Positions 8,155 to 17,695 of a stretch of 64,000 nt of DNA are shown one piece after another. Origin of the DNA: an uncultured Prevotella sp. (lineage in GTDB: Bacteria > Bacteroidota > Bacteroidia > Bacteroidales > Bacteroidaceae); NCBI GenBank assembly GCA_944319935.1, contig CALUFM010000009.1:18885-82884 (forward strand), in the 5' to 3' direction. Below the pieces are notes generated by a model, which was not told the origin of the DNA, searched no databases, and was given only the letters and a program-made list of their open reading frames with translations. The position numbers and the translations under genes are program-made. Numbering within the stretch: the first letter of the stretch is position 1; each line of letters begins with the position of its first letter.

Positions 8155-9018
8155 ATGAATAAAGTCAAGTTTCTTGTTTTGTCGTTGTGTTCGTTTGTCG
8201 TGCTTTCGTCGTGCGACTTTCTTGAGCGCAACAAACCGCTTGTCAACGAGGTTGGCAGGGCGTTGGTTGATGAAATAGAGAACTCGCAGCGGTCTGGCGG
8301 AGTGGCGGATGCCGCTTCCGCGCCTGTGGCGGGTGGTGACGAACTGTTAAGTCAGGACACGCCTGACGGAGTGCCGGAGCAGATGTTGAGGCGGACTGGC
8401 TACACGGCGTCTTACAACAAGGCAACCAAGCTGCCGAACTGGGTGGCTTGGCATCTGACGGCAGACCGCACAACGGGGCCGGCCAAGCGTTCAGGGGTTG
8501 ACTTCCAGGCTGATATGGACGTGCCCGCGCCGCGAGCCGAGGACTCTGACTATTACGGCTCGGGCTACGACCGCGGGCATATGTGTCCTGCGGCGGACAA
8601 CAAATACAGCGAGAAAGCCATGGAAGAGTCGTTCCTCTTTACTAACATGTGCCCGCAAAACGGCAATCTCAACCGTGGCGATTGGAACGAGATGGAGCAA
8701 GCTTGCCGCCGTTGGGCGAAGGAATACGGCGGCGTCTACGTCGTGTGCGGCCCGATATTATATAAAGGTAAGCACAAGACTATCGGCAAGAACAAGGTTG
8801 TTGTGCCCGAGGCCTTTTTCAAAGTAGTGCTGCGTACGGGTGAGAATCCGAAGGCCATCGGCTTTATTTACAAGAATGCCGAGGGCAACCGCCCTAAGGG
8901 CGACTATGTTAACACCGTTGACGAGGTGGAGCGCATTACGGGCATCGACTTCTTCCCGTCGCTTCCTGACGATGTTGAGAATAAGGTTGAGGCTACGGCC
9001 GACATAGCAGATTGGTGA
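8155..9018 (+). CDS. DNA/RNA non-specific endonuclease, lipoprotein (NUC family)
   Basis: A 287-residue secreted nuclease. Residues 1-20 are a lipoprotein signal with lipobox LSSC (Cys20), so it should be anchored in the envelope. The beta-beta-alpha-Me catalytic motif is YDRGHMCPAADN (DRGH at 139-142, His141 the general base), followed by TNMCPQNGNLNRGDWNEMEQ, which supplies the metal-binding Asn. Likely role is degradation of extracellular nucleic acid. A near-leaderless start is predicted from its promoter. The next gene is a short barrel-like protein. Confidence 0.92.
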   Translation: MNKVKFLVLSLCSFVVLSSCDFLERNKPLVNEVGRALVDEIENSQRSGGVADAASAPVAGGDELLSQDTPDGVPEQMLRRTGYTASYNKATKLPNWVAWHLTADRTTGPAKRSGVDFQADMDVPAPRAEDSDYYGSGYDRGHMCPAADNKYSEKAMEESFLFTNMCPQNGNLNRGDWNEMEQACRRWAKEYGGVYVVCGPILYKGKHKTIGKNKVVVPEAFFKVVLRTGENPKAIGFIYKNAEGNRPKGDYVNTVDEVERITGIDFFPSLPDDVENKVEATADIADW

Positions 9019-9054
9019 CGGTCGGATGGTTTCCATTGACTATTGATAAAGAAA

Positions 9055-9369
9055 ATGGCGACACACGTTCGTTTGTCCAAGTATGTATTGATTGTCGTCG
9101 TGGCGTCGTTCAGCGGCAACGTTGTGTCGAGCGGCGACGCTGGCGGCAAGTGGAAGCCGTTTGAGGGGTATGGAGACTGGAGCAAACCGAACACGTTGTC
9201 AATCTCTCCGATGAAGCGTTGGGACTTCGGCTGCAGCGTGGAAGTGAAGTTGGCCGTCAACGAACATTACGTGCTTTCGGCCGGTTACAGGCGCGGCCTG
9301 TTGGAGCTGCAGGACTATTACAGGCTCAATGCAAGCAGCCTACGCTTCTCGATAGGTTATATTCTCTGA
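9055..9369 (+). CDS. Short secreted beta-barrel-like protein, possibly truncated
   Basis: 104 residues if started at the ATG at 9055; a TTG at 9043 is possible. A hydrophobic segment (KYVLIVVVASFSGNVVSS) looks like a signal peptide. The C-terminal 40 residues alternate polar and hydrophobic and end SLRFSIGYIL, like the last strands of an outer-membrane barrel. There is no room for a complete barrel, so this is either an internally deleted barrel gene or a small peripheral protein. It follows the nuclease gene by 36 bp. Confidence 0.5.
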   Translation: MATHVRLSKYVLIVVVASFSGNVVSSGDAGGKWKPFEGYGDWSKPNTLSISPMKRWDFGCSVEVKLAVNEHYVLSAGYRRGLLELQDYYRLNASSLRFSIGYIL

Positions 9370-9518
9370 TGGGTAGTTTTAAGAAAGGAAGTTCCCGCTG
9401 ATTGTTTTGAATGTTAAATGATGTAGTGCTTCGGCATAAATATGAGGCAGTAGAAATTTTATCGCCATATCGCCTATGTCGAAATCGTATCGTGTTAAGA
9501 ATCAGTTAGTTATGGTTC

Positions 9519-9551
9519 GGCGGCAAATGACATCGTCATTTGCCGCCTTTT
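9519..9551 (+). terminator. Intrinsic terminator
   Basis: 12-bp stem GGCGGCAAATGA (9519-9530) with TCATTTGCCGCC (9536-9547), followed by TTTT. It ends the nuclease/barrel unit. Confidence 0.8.
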
Positions 9552-9556
9552 AGTTT

Positions 9557-9640
9557 GTAAAATGCCATGTCTCACAACATGAAACATGGCATTTTACTGT
9601 CGCGTTTGCCATCTTTGGCTTTGCTGCTTGTTGCGGGCTT
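9557..9640. repeat. 22-bp-period palindromic repeat cluster, locus G (degenerate)
   Basis: 12-bp stem AAAATGCCATGT (9559-9570) with ACATGGCATTTT (9584-9595), then GGCATTTTACTG... and 22 bp later CATCTTTGGC. Similar layout to locus A but more diverged. Confidence 0.55.
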
Positions 9641-9702
9641 GCCTGTGGTTGGCGTTGTTTGACATTGCGATAGTTAAATAATCTGAATTAAAAATGCCGC
9701 CC

Positions 9703-9733
9703 TTTGCTTAGCCGGGGAAAATCATTATCTTTG
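9703..9733 (+). promoter_or_regulatory. Promoter of the nif3-family gene
   Basis: TTTG (9703-9706), 19 bp, TATCTTTG (9726-9733). The leader is about 25 nt. Confidence 0.65.
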
Positions 9734-9762
9734 CACAATTAAACATATAAAGGCTGAAAAGC

Positions 9763-10548
9763 GTGAAAATAAGAGAAGTGGTAGATGCCCTTGAACGTTT
9801 CGCGCCTCTGCCCCTGCAAGAGAGCTTTGACAATGCCGGCTTGCAGGTAGGACTGACAGAGGCGGAAGTATCAGGGGCTTTGTTGTGCCTTGACGTTACC
9901 GAGGCGGTGGTTGACGAGGCCGTGGCCTTGGGCTGCAACCTCATTGTGAGCCATCATCCGCTCATCTTCCACGCGCTGAAGCATGTCACTTACGAGAACG
10001 ACGTGCAGCGTGCCGTGGCCAAGGCTTTGAAGAATGACGTTACAGTGGTGTCCATGCACACTAACATGGACAACGCCGCGGGCGGCGTAAACTTCAAAAT
10101 CGCTGAGAAGATGGGGCTTGAGGGCTGCCGTTTCTTCGCGCAGAAAGCGGTGTGCGGCATCGACTGCGGCAGCGGTGTGATAGGGGAGTTGCCTGAACAG
10201 GTGGCCGCCGATGATTTCATAATCATGCTCAAGCGCACGTTTGACGTGGAATGTGTGCAGTGCAACCAACTGTTGCGCCGCCCAATCAAGACTGTCGCTG
10301 TGTGTGGCGGCGCGGGTTCGTTCCTTCTCGGCGATGCCATCGCCGAGGGGGCTGACGCTTTTGTCACGGGCGAAATGCACTATCACGAGTATTTCGGGCA
10401 TGAGCAGGATATCCAAATCGCCGTCATCGGCCATTACCAGAGCGAACAGTTCACCAACGAGATATTCAAGGAGATAATCGAAAGGGAGTGTAAGGGCGTG
10501 AAGGCTTACCTCACGAAGACCAACACCAACCCGATAATTTATTTATAG
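9763..10548 (+). CDS. Nif3-like dinuclear metal centre protein (GTP cyclohydrolase I type 2 homologue)
   Basis: 261 residues, GTG start, beginning KIREVVDALERFAPLPLQESFDNAGLQVG, the standard N-terminus of the family. Metal-ligand motifs are seen: VSHHPLIF, the MHTNMDN segment, and near the end GEMHYHEYFG and GHYQSE. The family forms toroidal hexamers with two metals per subunit; its biochemical role is unsettled. This copy is the short form, without the PII-like insert carried by many longer homologues (about 360-370 residues). It precedes a zinc-ribbon coiled-coil gene, a pairing common in Bacteroidetes. Confidence 0.9.
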   Translation: MKIREVVDALERFAPLPLQESFDNAGLQVGLTEAEVSGALLCLDVTEAVVDEAVALGCNLIVSHHPLIFHALKHVTYENDVQRAVAKALKNDVTVVSMHTNMDNAAGGVNFKIAEKMGLEGCRFFAQKAVCGIDCGSGVIGELPEQVAADDFIIMLKRTFDVECVQCNQLLRRPIKTVAVCGGAGSFLLGDAIAEGADAFVTGEMHYHEYFGHEQDIQIAVIGHYQSEQFTNEIFKEIIERECKGVKAYLTKTNTNPIIYL

Positions 10549-10713
10549 CAGGCAAGCAGAGGGGTGACAAACATACAAGGAACATTGCTTGTGACTGTGC
10601 GGCTTGCTGACGCATTATGCATGATGAAATAATTAATCAAAAGATGACGGGGCGGAAGACTGGCTATGGGGCTTGTCTGCTTGCCGCTCGTCTCTTGTCA
10701 ACTAAAAAATAGG
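10549..10713. repeat. Word palindrome (CAAGCAGA / CTTGTCTG type)
   Basis: GCAGGCAAGCAGAGGGGTGA... on the left, and GGGGCTTGTCTGCTTGCCGC... TCTTGTCAACT on the right, around an AT-rich middle. It uses the same word as loci 6425 and 41968. Confidence 0.75.
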
Positions 10714-10715
10714 AT

Positions 10716-11576
10716 ATGGCAAAAAAAGACCCTACAGATTTGTCAGTAGAAGAGAGGCTGAAGACTCTCTACCAGTTGCAAACCACGCTGTCGGCCATCG
10801 ATGAGGAGCGTGCGCTGCGCGGCGAATTGCCGCTTGAGGTGCAGGACCTCGAGGACGAGATAGCCGGACTTACCACGCGCGTGGAGAACATCAAGAACGA
10901 CATCAAGGAGTTTGAGGACGCGGTAAGGCAGAAGAAGGCCGAAATAAACGAGGCCCAGGCCAGCGTGGAGCGTTACAAGACACAGCTCAACGACGTGAAG
11001 AACAACCGCGAGTATGACACGTTGAGCAAGGAAATAGAGTTCCAGTCGCTTGAAATAGAGCTTTGCAACAAGAAGATACGCGAGGCCAACGCCAAGGTTG
11101 AGGACAAGAACGCCGAACTGAAGGCCACCGAGGAGCAGATAGCAGACCGCCGTCAGGCTCTTGAGGAGAAGAAAAACGAGCTTGACGAGATAATGGACGA
11201 AACCCGCGCCGAAGAGGAACGCCTGAAGGAAAAGGCCAAGGAGCTTGAGGTGAAAATCGAACCTCGCCTCCTTACCAGCTTCAAGCGCATACGCAAGAAC
11301 GCGCGCAACGGCCTCGGCATCGTGTACGTGCAGCGCGACGCTTGCGGCGGATGCTTCAACAAAATACCGCCACAGCGTCAGCTTGACATCAAGATGCACA
11401 AGAAAATCATCGTCTGCGAATATTGCGGGCGCATCCTGATAGACCCTGAACTGGCCGGCGTGAAGACCGACAAGCCAGTGGAGGAGAAGCCCAAGAAGAA
11501 GCGCGCGATACGCAAGCGCGTGGTGAAGAAGGACGACGAGGCCGACGACTTCGTGCCCGAGGAAAAACTGTCGTGA
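10716..11576 (+). CDS. Coiled-coil protein with C4 zinc ribbon
   Basis: 286 residues. Residues about 15-185 are a long charged coiled coil (repeated ELE/KAK heptads). Then comes a C4 zinc ribbon: CGGCF...CEYCGRILIDPE, with cysteines in two CxxC pairs. The tail is very basic (KKKRAIRKRVVKKDDE). The family (C4-type zinc ribbon, often annotated as nucleic-acid binding) commonly sits beside nif3 in Bacteroidetes, as here. Function is unknown; RNA or ribosome binding is plausible but not shown. Confidence 0.85.
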   Translation: MAKKDPTDLSVEERLKTLYQLQTTLSAIDEERALRGELPLEVQDLEDEIAGLTTRVENIKNDIKEFEDAVRQKKAEINEAQASVERYKTQLNDVKNNREYDTLSKEIEFQSLEIELCNKKIREANAKVEDKNAELKATEEQIADRRQALEEKKNELDEIMDETRAEEERLKEKAKELEVKIEPRLLTSFKRIRKNARNGLGIVYVQRDACGGCFNKIPPQRQLDIKMHKKIIVCEYCGRILIDPELAGVKTDKPVEEKPKKKRAIRKRVVKKDDEADDFVPEEKLS

Positions 11577-11600
11577 AAACTAACTTCATAAAAAATAATC

Positions 11601-12908
11601 ATGGGACATACCAATAAACAAAGCGGCAACATCGTGGCCATCGTGGCCATGATGTTCCTTTACGCCATGATAGCGTTCGTCACCAACCTGGCCGCGCCGA
11701 TAGGTGTGATATGGAAGAACCAGCCCGAGCTTATGGGCAGCAACATGCTCGGCATGATGGGTAACATGATGAACTTCCTGGCTTACCTGTTCATGGGCAT
11801 ACCGGCTGGCAAGCTCTTGGTGAAGATTGGTTACAAGAAGACTGCCTTGACGGCCATCGCCGTAGGTTTTGTAGGCGTGCTTGTTCAGTATCTGTCTGGT
11901 TTTCCCGAAGGGATGACGGGCTTTGTGGTTTATCTGTTGGGGGCGTTCGTCAGCGGTTTCTCCGTTTGCATGCTCAACACCGTTGTCAACCCGATGCTCA
12001 ATCTGCTTGGTGGAGGCGGCAACCGCGGCAACCAGCTCAACCTGATAGGCGGTACGTGTAACTCGCTTGCCGGTACGCTTACCCCGATGTTGGTGGGTGC
12101 GCTTGTCGGCACTGTGACGAAAGACACGGCCATAAGCGATGTCAACCTTGTGCTTTACATAGCCATGGTGGTGTTCGCATGCGCTTTCGTAATCCTTTCG
12201 TTCACGCCCATCGCCGACCCTGAGATGGGAAAGGCCACGCAGGACACAGTGTTCGAGCATAGCCCGTGGGCATTCCGCCACTGCACGCTTGGCGTAATAG
12301 GCATCTTTGTTTATGTGGGAATTGAAATCGGCATACCGGGTACGCTCAACTTTTACATCTCTGACACGTCTGCCAAGGGTGCGGGAGTGCTGGGTGACGC
12401 TGCTGCCATAGGCGGTTTTGTGGCCGGCACGTATTGGCTGCTCATGCTCGTAGGGCGTTTCGTGGCCGGCTTCATCGCCGACAAGGTGTCGAGCCGGGCA
12501 ATGATGATAGCCGTGTCAACGGTTGCTATGGTGCTTATCATCCTTGCCATAATGATGTCAAAGGATGTCACGACTTCGATGCCAGTGTTCACAGGTTCTT
12601 CTTTCACGATGGTGACCGTGCCCGTCAGCGCGTTGCTCTTGGTGCTTTGCGGACTTTGCACTTCCGTGATGTGGGCCAGCATATTCAACCTCGCCACCGA
12701 GGGGCTTGGCAAGTACACTGCAGCCGCTTCGGGCATATTCATGATGATGGTGGTAGGTGGTGGAGTGCTTCCGCTCATTCAGAACTTCATAGCCGACAAG
12801 GCTGGGTACATGATATCTTACCTTGTTCCGTTCGCAGCCTTGGCGTATTTGCTTTATTATGCCGTATGGGGATGCAAGAATGTCAACAAGGACATACCCG
12901 TGGATTGA
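11601..12908 (+). CDS. Major facilitator superfamily transporter
   Basis: 435 residues with about twelve membrane helices. The layout resembles FucP/GlcP-type sugar:H+ symporters (LMGIPAGKLLVKIGYKKT after helix 2 is the MFS loop motif, with an acidic/glycine-rich first half and a second copy near LVGRFVAGFIADKVSSR). The substrate cannot be read from sequence; sugar transport is a guess from similarity. It begins 24 bp after the zinc-ribbon gene. Confidence 0.85.
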   Translation: MGHTNKQSGNIVAIVAMMFLYAMIAFVTNLAAPIGVIWKNQPELMGSNMLGMMGNMMNFLAYLFMGIPAGKLLVKIGYKKTALTAIAVGFVGVLVQYLSGFPEGMTGFVVYLLGAFVSGFSVCMLNTVVNPMLNLLGGGGNRGNQLNLIGGTCNSLAGTLTPMLVGALVGTVTKDTAISDVNLVLYIAMVVFACAFVILSFTPIADPEMGKATQDTVFEHSPWAFRHCTLGVIGIFVYVGIEIGIPGTLNFYISDTSAKGAGVLGDAAAIGGFVAGTYWLLMLVGRFVAGFIADKVSSRAMMIAVSTVAMVLIILAIMMSKDVTTSMPVFTGSSFTMVTVPVSALLLVLCGLCTSVMWASIFNLATEGLGKYTAAASGIFMMMVVGGGVLPLIQNFIADKAGYMISYLVPFAALAYLLYYAVWGCKNVNKDIPVD

Positions 12909-12948
12909 TTATTGCCGGTAGGCCTTCATTGCCGTGCATAAAATGATT

Positions 12949-12996
12949 TTAAGGGGAGTTGGGCGTTTTGTGCCGGCTTCCCTTAATTTATTTTAT
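12949..12996 (+). terminator. Intrinsic terminator after the MFS gene
   Basis: Stem TTAAGGGGAGTTGGGC with GCCGGCTTCCCTTAA, then an AT-rich, T-rich tail. Confidence 0.65.
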
Positions 12997-13026
12997 ACAT
13001 ATAAGGATGTAAAACTTTAGAAAAAG

Positions 13027-13058
13027 TTTTGCCGTTACGCATTAAAGCGTTATCTTTG
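13027..13058 (+). promoter_or_regulatory. Promoter of the thiamine operon
   Basis: TTTTG (13027-13031), 19 bp, TATCTTTG (13051-13058). The start of transcription is predicted just before the TPP aptamer. Confidence 0.7.
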
Positions 13059-13065
13059 CGGACGT

Positions 13066-13165
13066 ACTCAAAAGGTGGTGCCACGGGCGGCAGTGTGCCG
13101 TTGGGGCTGAGAAGATACACATTGCACCAGTACGGGTAATGCCGACGCTGGGATTTTGGTGACAT
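13066..13165 (+). ncRNA. TPP riboswitch (THI element)
   Basis: The conserved pyrimidine-sensing segment GGGGCTGAGA is at 13103-13112, and the pyrophosphate-binding side GGGTAATGCCGACGCTGGGA at 13134-13153, with the closing GGTGGTGCC arm at 13075-13083. All lie between an operon promoter and thiD. A leader of about 160 nt separates the aptamer from the start codon and includes a word palindrome, which could form part of the expression platform. The P3 region is short. Confidence 0.88.
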
Positions 13166-13235
13166 TCTTTCTTTTCTTGCGCATACATTTATGATGTTTC
13201 ATGCGCCCCGTCTTTTCCAGTACACATTTATTGCG

Positions 13236-13318
13236 GTCATAAGGTCTTACGGTTGTAAGGTTTTGCGGCTTGTCCAAATAACCTTTAAACCGCACAACCT
13301 CAAAGCCGTACATAACTT
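13236..13318. repeat. Word palindrome in the thiamine-operon leader
   Basis: Left arm TAAGGTCTTACGGTTGTAAG..., right arm AACCGCACAACCTCAAAGCC. It lies between the TPP aptamer and thiD. Confidence 0.65.
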
Positions 13319-13326
13319 CACAACCA

Positions 13327-14847
13327 ATGAAACGATACGTAACAGCATTGACAATAGCAGGGTCAGACCCGTCGGGTGGAGCTGGTATGCAAGCCGACTT
13401 GAAGACGTTTTCGGCTTTGGGTGTTTACGGGACTACGGCGATAACAGCCGTTACCGTGCAGAACACGCAGAGCGTGAAATATGTACACACGTTGCCGCCG
13501 CAGGTGGTTTATGACCAGATTGTGGGGGTGATGGAAGACCTCTGTGTTGATGCGGTGAAAATAGGCATGGTGAATGATGCCGATACGCTTGACGCCATTG
13601 TACGGGCTTTGTCGGAAAGTAAGCCTAAGTTCCTTGTGGTTGACCCGGTGATGGTTTCTACCAGCGGTTGTGCCTTGATGCAGCCTGACGCTTTGGTCAT
13701 AATGAAAGAACGGCTATTGCCGATGGCTGACTTGGTGACGCCCAACTTGCCTGAAGCATGGACATTGGCGGGTACAGACACTTTGGTGGATGAGGCGGCG
13801 CAAAAAATATTGGAGCTGGGCGTAAAAGCGTTACTCATTAAAGGCGGCCATGCCGAGGGGAAGACGAAAACTGACTACCTGTATATAAACAATGGCGGTG
13901 GCGTGAAGCGTGTGGAGTTTACGTCAGAAACGGTTGAAACTAAGAATACACATGGTACGGGATGTACGCTCTCGTCGGCCATTGCCGCTTTTGCCGCACG
14001 TGGTTGCGGGCTTGAAGATGCAGTGCGCAAGGCAAAGGATTATTTGACCGGGGCGTTGAAGGCCGGCGCAGATGTTGTTGTGGGTAAAGGACACGGGCCT
14101 GTATGTCACTTCTTTAAGCCAGCAAGCGGACAAACGGACAAACAGGCAGATTGTTTGCAGGTTGTGACTGATTGTAATCCAAGCAACCTTGTTTGCTTGT
14201 CAACTCGTTTATCGTCCGCTGTAAACTTGCAGTTCATAACGCATTTTACTGAAAAATACTCATACGCAGACTCTGCGATGATTGCCCTTGAGGGCGGTTG
14301 CCGCTGGATACAGTTGCGCATGAAAGACGCTGATGAGGCTGAGATTGAGCGTGTTGCACGGCTTATTCTGCCTGAATGTAGGCGCAGGGGGGCAGTGTTT
14401 GTCATTGACGACCACGTGGAATTGGCTCTCCGTGTTGGTGCGGACGGCGTGCATCTTGGCAAGAACGACATGCCTGTAAGCGAGGCTCGCCGCCTTGCCG
14501 GTGCAGATTTTATCATCGGTGGTACGGCGAATACGTTTGAAGATGTGCAAAGGCTTGCCGCACAAGGTGCAGATTATATAGGCTGCGGGCCGTTCCGCTT
14601 CACTACTACGAAGAAAAAACTTGCCCCGATGCTTGGCATTGAAGGTTATAAACGTATTCTTTCACAAATGAAAGGATGTGGAATAACGTTGCCTCTCGTT
14701 GCCATTGGCGGCATAACGTGTGGCGACATACCGCAGTTGATGGCTGCCGGAGTATCAGGCATAGCCCTCAGCGGTAGCGTGCTTCGCGCCGAAAACCCTG
14801 TTGAGGAGATGAAGAAAGTAGTTGAAAAATTAAAAATTAAGAGTTAA
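13327..14847 (+). CDS. thiDE: ThiD-ThiE fusion: HMP(-P) kinase and thiamine-phosphate synthase
   Basis: 506 residues. Residues 1-263 are ThiD, which phosphorylates HMP and HMP-P (AGSDPSGGAGMQADLKTFSA, and the C-terminal NTHGTGCTLSSAIAA anion hole). Residues about 300-500 are ThiE, which joins HMP-PP and HET-P to thiamine phosphate (IQLRMKD, GADGVHLGKND, GADYIGCGPFRFTTTKK, VAIGGI). The linker, residues 265-294, is translated from a word palindrome (14120-14208), as is the C-terminus KLKIKS. The fusion supplies two steps from one polypeptide, ahead of thiC and thi4 in the TPP-controlled operon. Confidence 0.94.
   Translation: MKRYVTALTIAGSDPSGGAGMQADLKTFSALGVYGTTAITAVTVQNTQSVKYVHTLPPQVVYDQIVGVMEDLCVDAVKIGMVNDADTLDAIVRALSESKPKFLVVDPVMVSTSGCALMQPDALVIMKERLLPMADLVTPNLPEAWTLAGTDTLVDEAAQKILELGVKALLIKGGHAEGKTKTDYLYINNGGGVKRVEFTSETVETKNTHGTGCTLSSAIAAFAARGCGLEDAVRKAKDYLTGALKAGADVVVGKGHGPVCHFFKPASGQTDKQADCLQVVTDCNPSNLVCLSTRLSSAVNLQFITHFTEKYSYADSAMIALEGGCRWIQLRMKDADEAEIERVARLILPECRRRGAVFVIDDHVELALRVGADGVHLGKNDMPVSEARRLAGADFIIGGTANTFEDVQRLAAQGADYIGCGPFRFTTTKKKLAPMLGIEGYKRILSQMKGCGITLPLVAIGGITCGDIPQLMAAGVSGIALSGSVLRAENPVEEMKKVVEKLKIKS
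14120..14208. repeat. Word palindrome inside the thiDE reading frame
   Basis: GCGGACAAACGGACAAACAG on the left and ACCTTGTTTGCTTGTCAAC on the right, the same word class as the intergenic elements at 6425, 10549 and 41968. It encodes the interdomain linker. Confidence 0.75.
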
Positions 14848-14893
14848 GAAAAATACTCTTGCATATTTTCTTAACTCTTAACATAAAACATAA
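14824..14893. repeat. Word palindrome (AATTAAGA / TCTTAACT)
   Basis: AATTAAAAATTAAGAGTTAA on the left (contains the thiDE stop), and TTTTCTTAACTCTTAACATA on the right. It separates thiDE from thiC. Confidence 0.8.
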
Positions 14894-16597
<1,704 letters not shown>

Positions 16598-16599
16598 TG

Positions 16600-16760
16600 T
16601 TTGAAGTTAAAGAATTTAGAGAAGTTATGGAAGTTAAAGCCAAATGCTTTGATTGGTAAGGTTATGGCTTTAACTTCTTAGCCTGTGAAGTGGGCGAGAG
16701 TTCCCTTTAGCGAAGCGAAAGACTTCTTTAAATCCTATAATTCTTATAAACCGATTATTA
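16600..16760. repeat. Word palindrome (GAAGTTAA / TTAACTTC)
   Basis: TGAAGTTAAAGAATTTAGAG and GAAGTTATGGAAGTTAAAGC on the left, GGCTTTAACTTCTTAG on the right, then TTCCTATAATTCTTATAA-like words. It separates thiC from thi4. Confidence 0.7.
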
Positions 16761-16773
16761 AACAATAATAAAA

Positions 16774-17544
16774 ATGATTGAAAAGAAAGTTTCACAGGGT
16801 ATCATCAGTACCTATTTCGAGAAATTGGAAAGAAACCTCGACATCGACGTTGCCATCGTTGGCGGCGGCCCGTCGGGCATTGTGGCAGCTTATTATCTTG
16901 CAAAGGCAGGGTTGAAGGTCGCCCAGTTTGACCGCAAGTTGTCTCCTGGCGGTGGCATGTGGGGCGGTGCGATGATGTTCAACCAGATTGTCGTTCAGGA
17001 AGAAGCACTTGACATTGTAAAGGATTTCGACATCAATTATAAGCCTTACGGCGACGGACTTTACGTCATGGACTCTGTCGAGAGTACGTCGGCATTGCTC
17101 TACAAGGCCGTACATGAGGGTGCTACAATCTTCAATTGCTATTCTGTTGAAGATGTAGTGTTTAAGGACAATGTTGTTAGTGGCGTTGTTGTAAACTGGA
17201 CTCCGGTGCTTCGCGAAGGCTTGCATGTTGACCCGCTGAACATAATGGCCAAATGCGTGATTGACGGAACAGGCCACGATAGCGAGATGTGCAAGACCGT
17301 TGCACGCAAGAACGGCATCCGTCTTGCCACCGATACGGGTGATGTCATTGGCGAACGCTCGCTCGACGTAACTTCAGGCGAGCAGGAAGTAGTGAACGGC
17401 ACCAAGGAAATCTACCCCGGACTTTACGTCTGCGGTATGGCGGCATCAGCCGTTAGCGGCACTCCCCGCATGGGACCAATCTTCGGCGGAATGCTCATGT
17501 CGGGTAGGAAAGTTGCCCAACTCATTATTGAAAGACTGAAATAA
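16774..17544 (+). CDS. thi4: Thi4-type thiazole synthase (sulfide-dependent form predicted)
   Basis: 256 residues. An FAD/NAD-binding Rossmann motif VGGGPSG (29-35) and the GGGMWGGA and ASAVSGTPRMGPIFGGM motifs identify the Thi4 family, which builds the thiazole from NAD, glycine and sulfur. Yeast THI4 is a suicide enzyme that donates sulfur from a cysteine; here the equivalent position in GLHVDP is His151, as in the archaeal enzymes that use free sulfide catalytically. The role is therefore predicted as multi-turnover with sulfide. It replaces the usual bacterial ThiG/ThiH/ThiS/ThiF set, none of which is seen in this operon. Confidence 0.93.
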   Translation: MIEKKVSQGIISTYFEKLERNLDIDVAIVGGGPSGIVAAYYLAKAGLKVAQFDRKLSPGGGMWGGAMMFNQIVVQEEALDIVKDFDINYKPYGDGLYVMDSVESTSALLYKAVHEGATIFNCYSVEDVVFKDNVVSGVVVNWTPVLREGLHVDPLNIMAKCVIDGTGHDSEMCKTVARKNGIRLATDTGDVIGERSLDVTSGEQEVVNGTKEIYPGLYVCGMAASAVSGTPRMGPIFGGMLMSGRKVAQLIIERLK

Positions 17545-17548
17545 TATT

Positions 17549-17692
17549 TTTTGAGGAGTTAAGGAGTTGCGTAGTTAAGGAGTTAAGACTATAGTCTTGC
17601 TTCTTATTGCATAACTTTTTAACTCCTTGTTTTTAATACATATGTCTTAACTCCTTAACTCCTTAACTACGTAACTCCTTAACTCCTAATAA
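17549..17692. repeat. Word palindrome (GGAGTTAA / TTAACTCC), very regular
   Basis: Left arm repeats AGGAGTTA about four times (GAGTTAAGGAGTTGCGTAG), right arm repeats TAACTCCT about five times (CTTAACTCCTTAACTACG). The arms can pair over more than 30 bp. Confidence 0.88.
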
Positions 17693-17695
17693 AAA

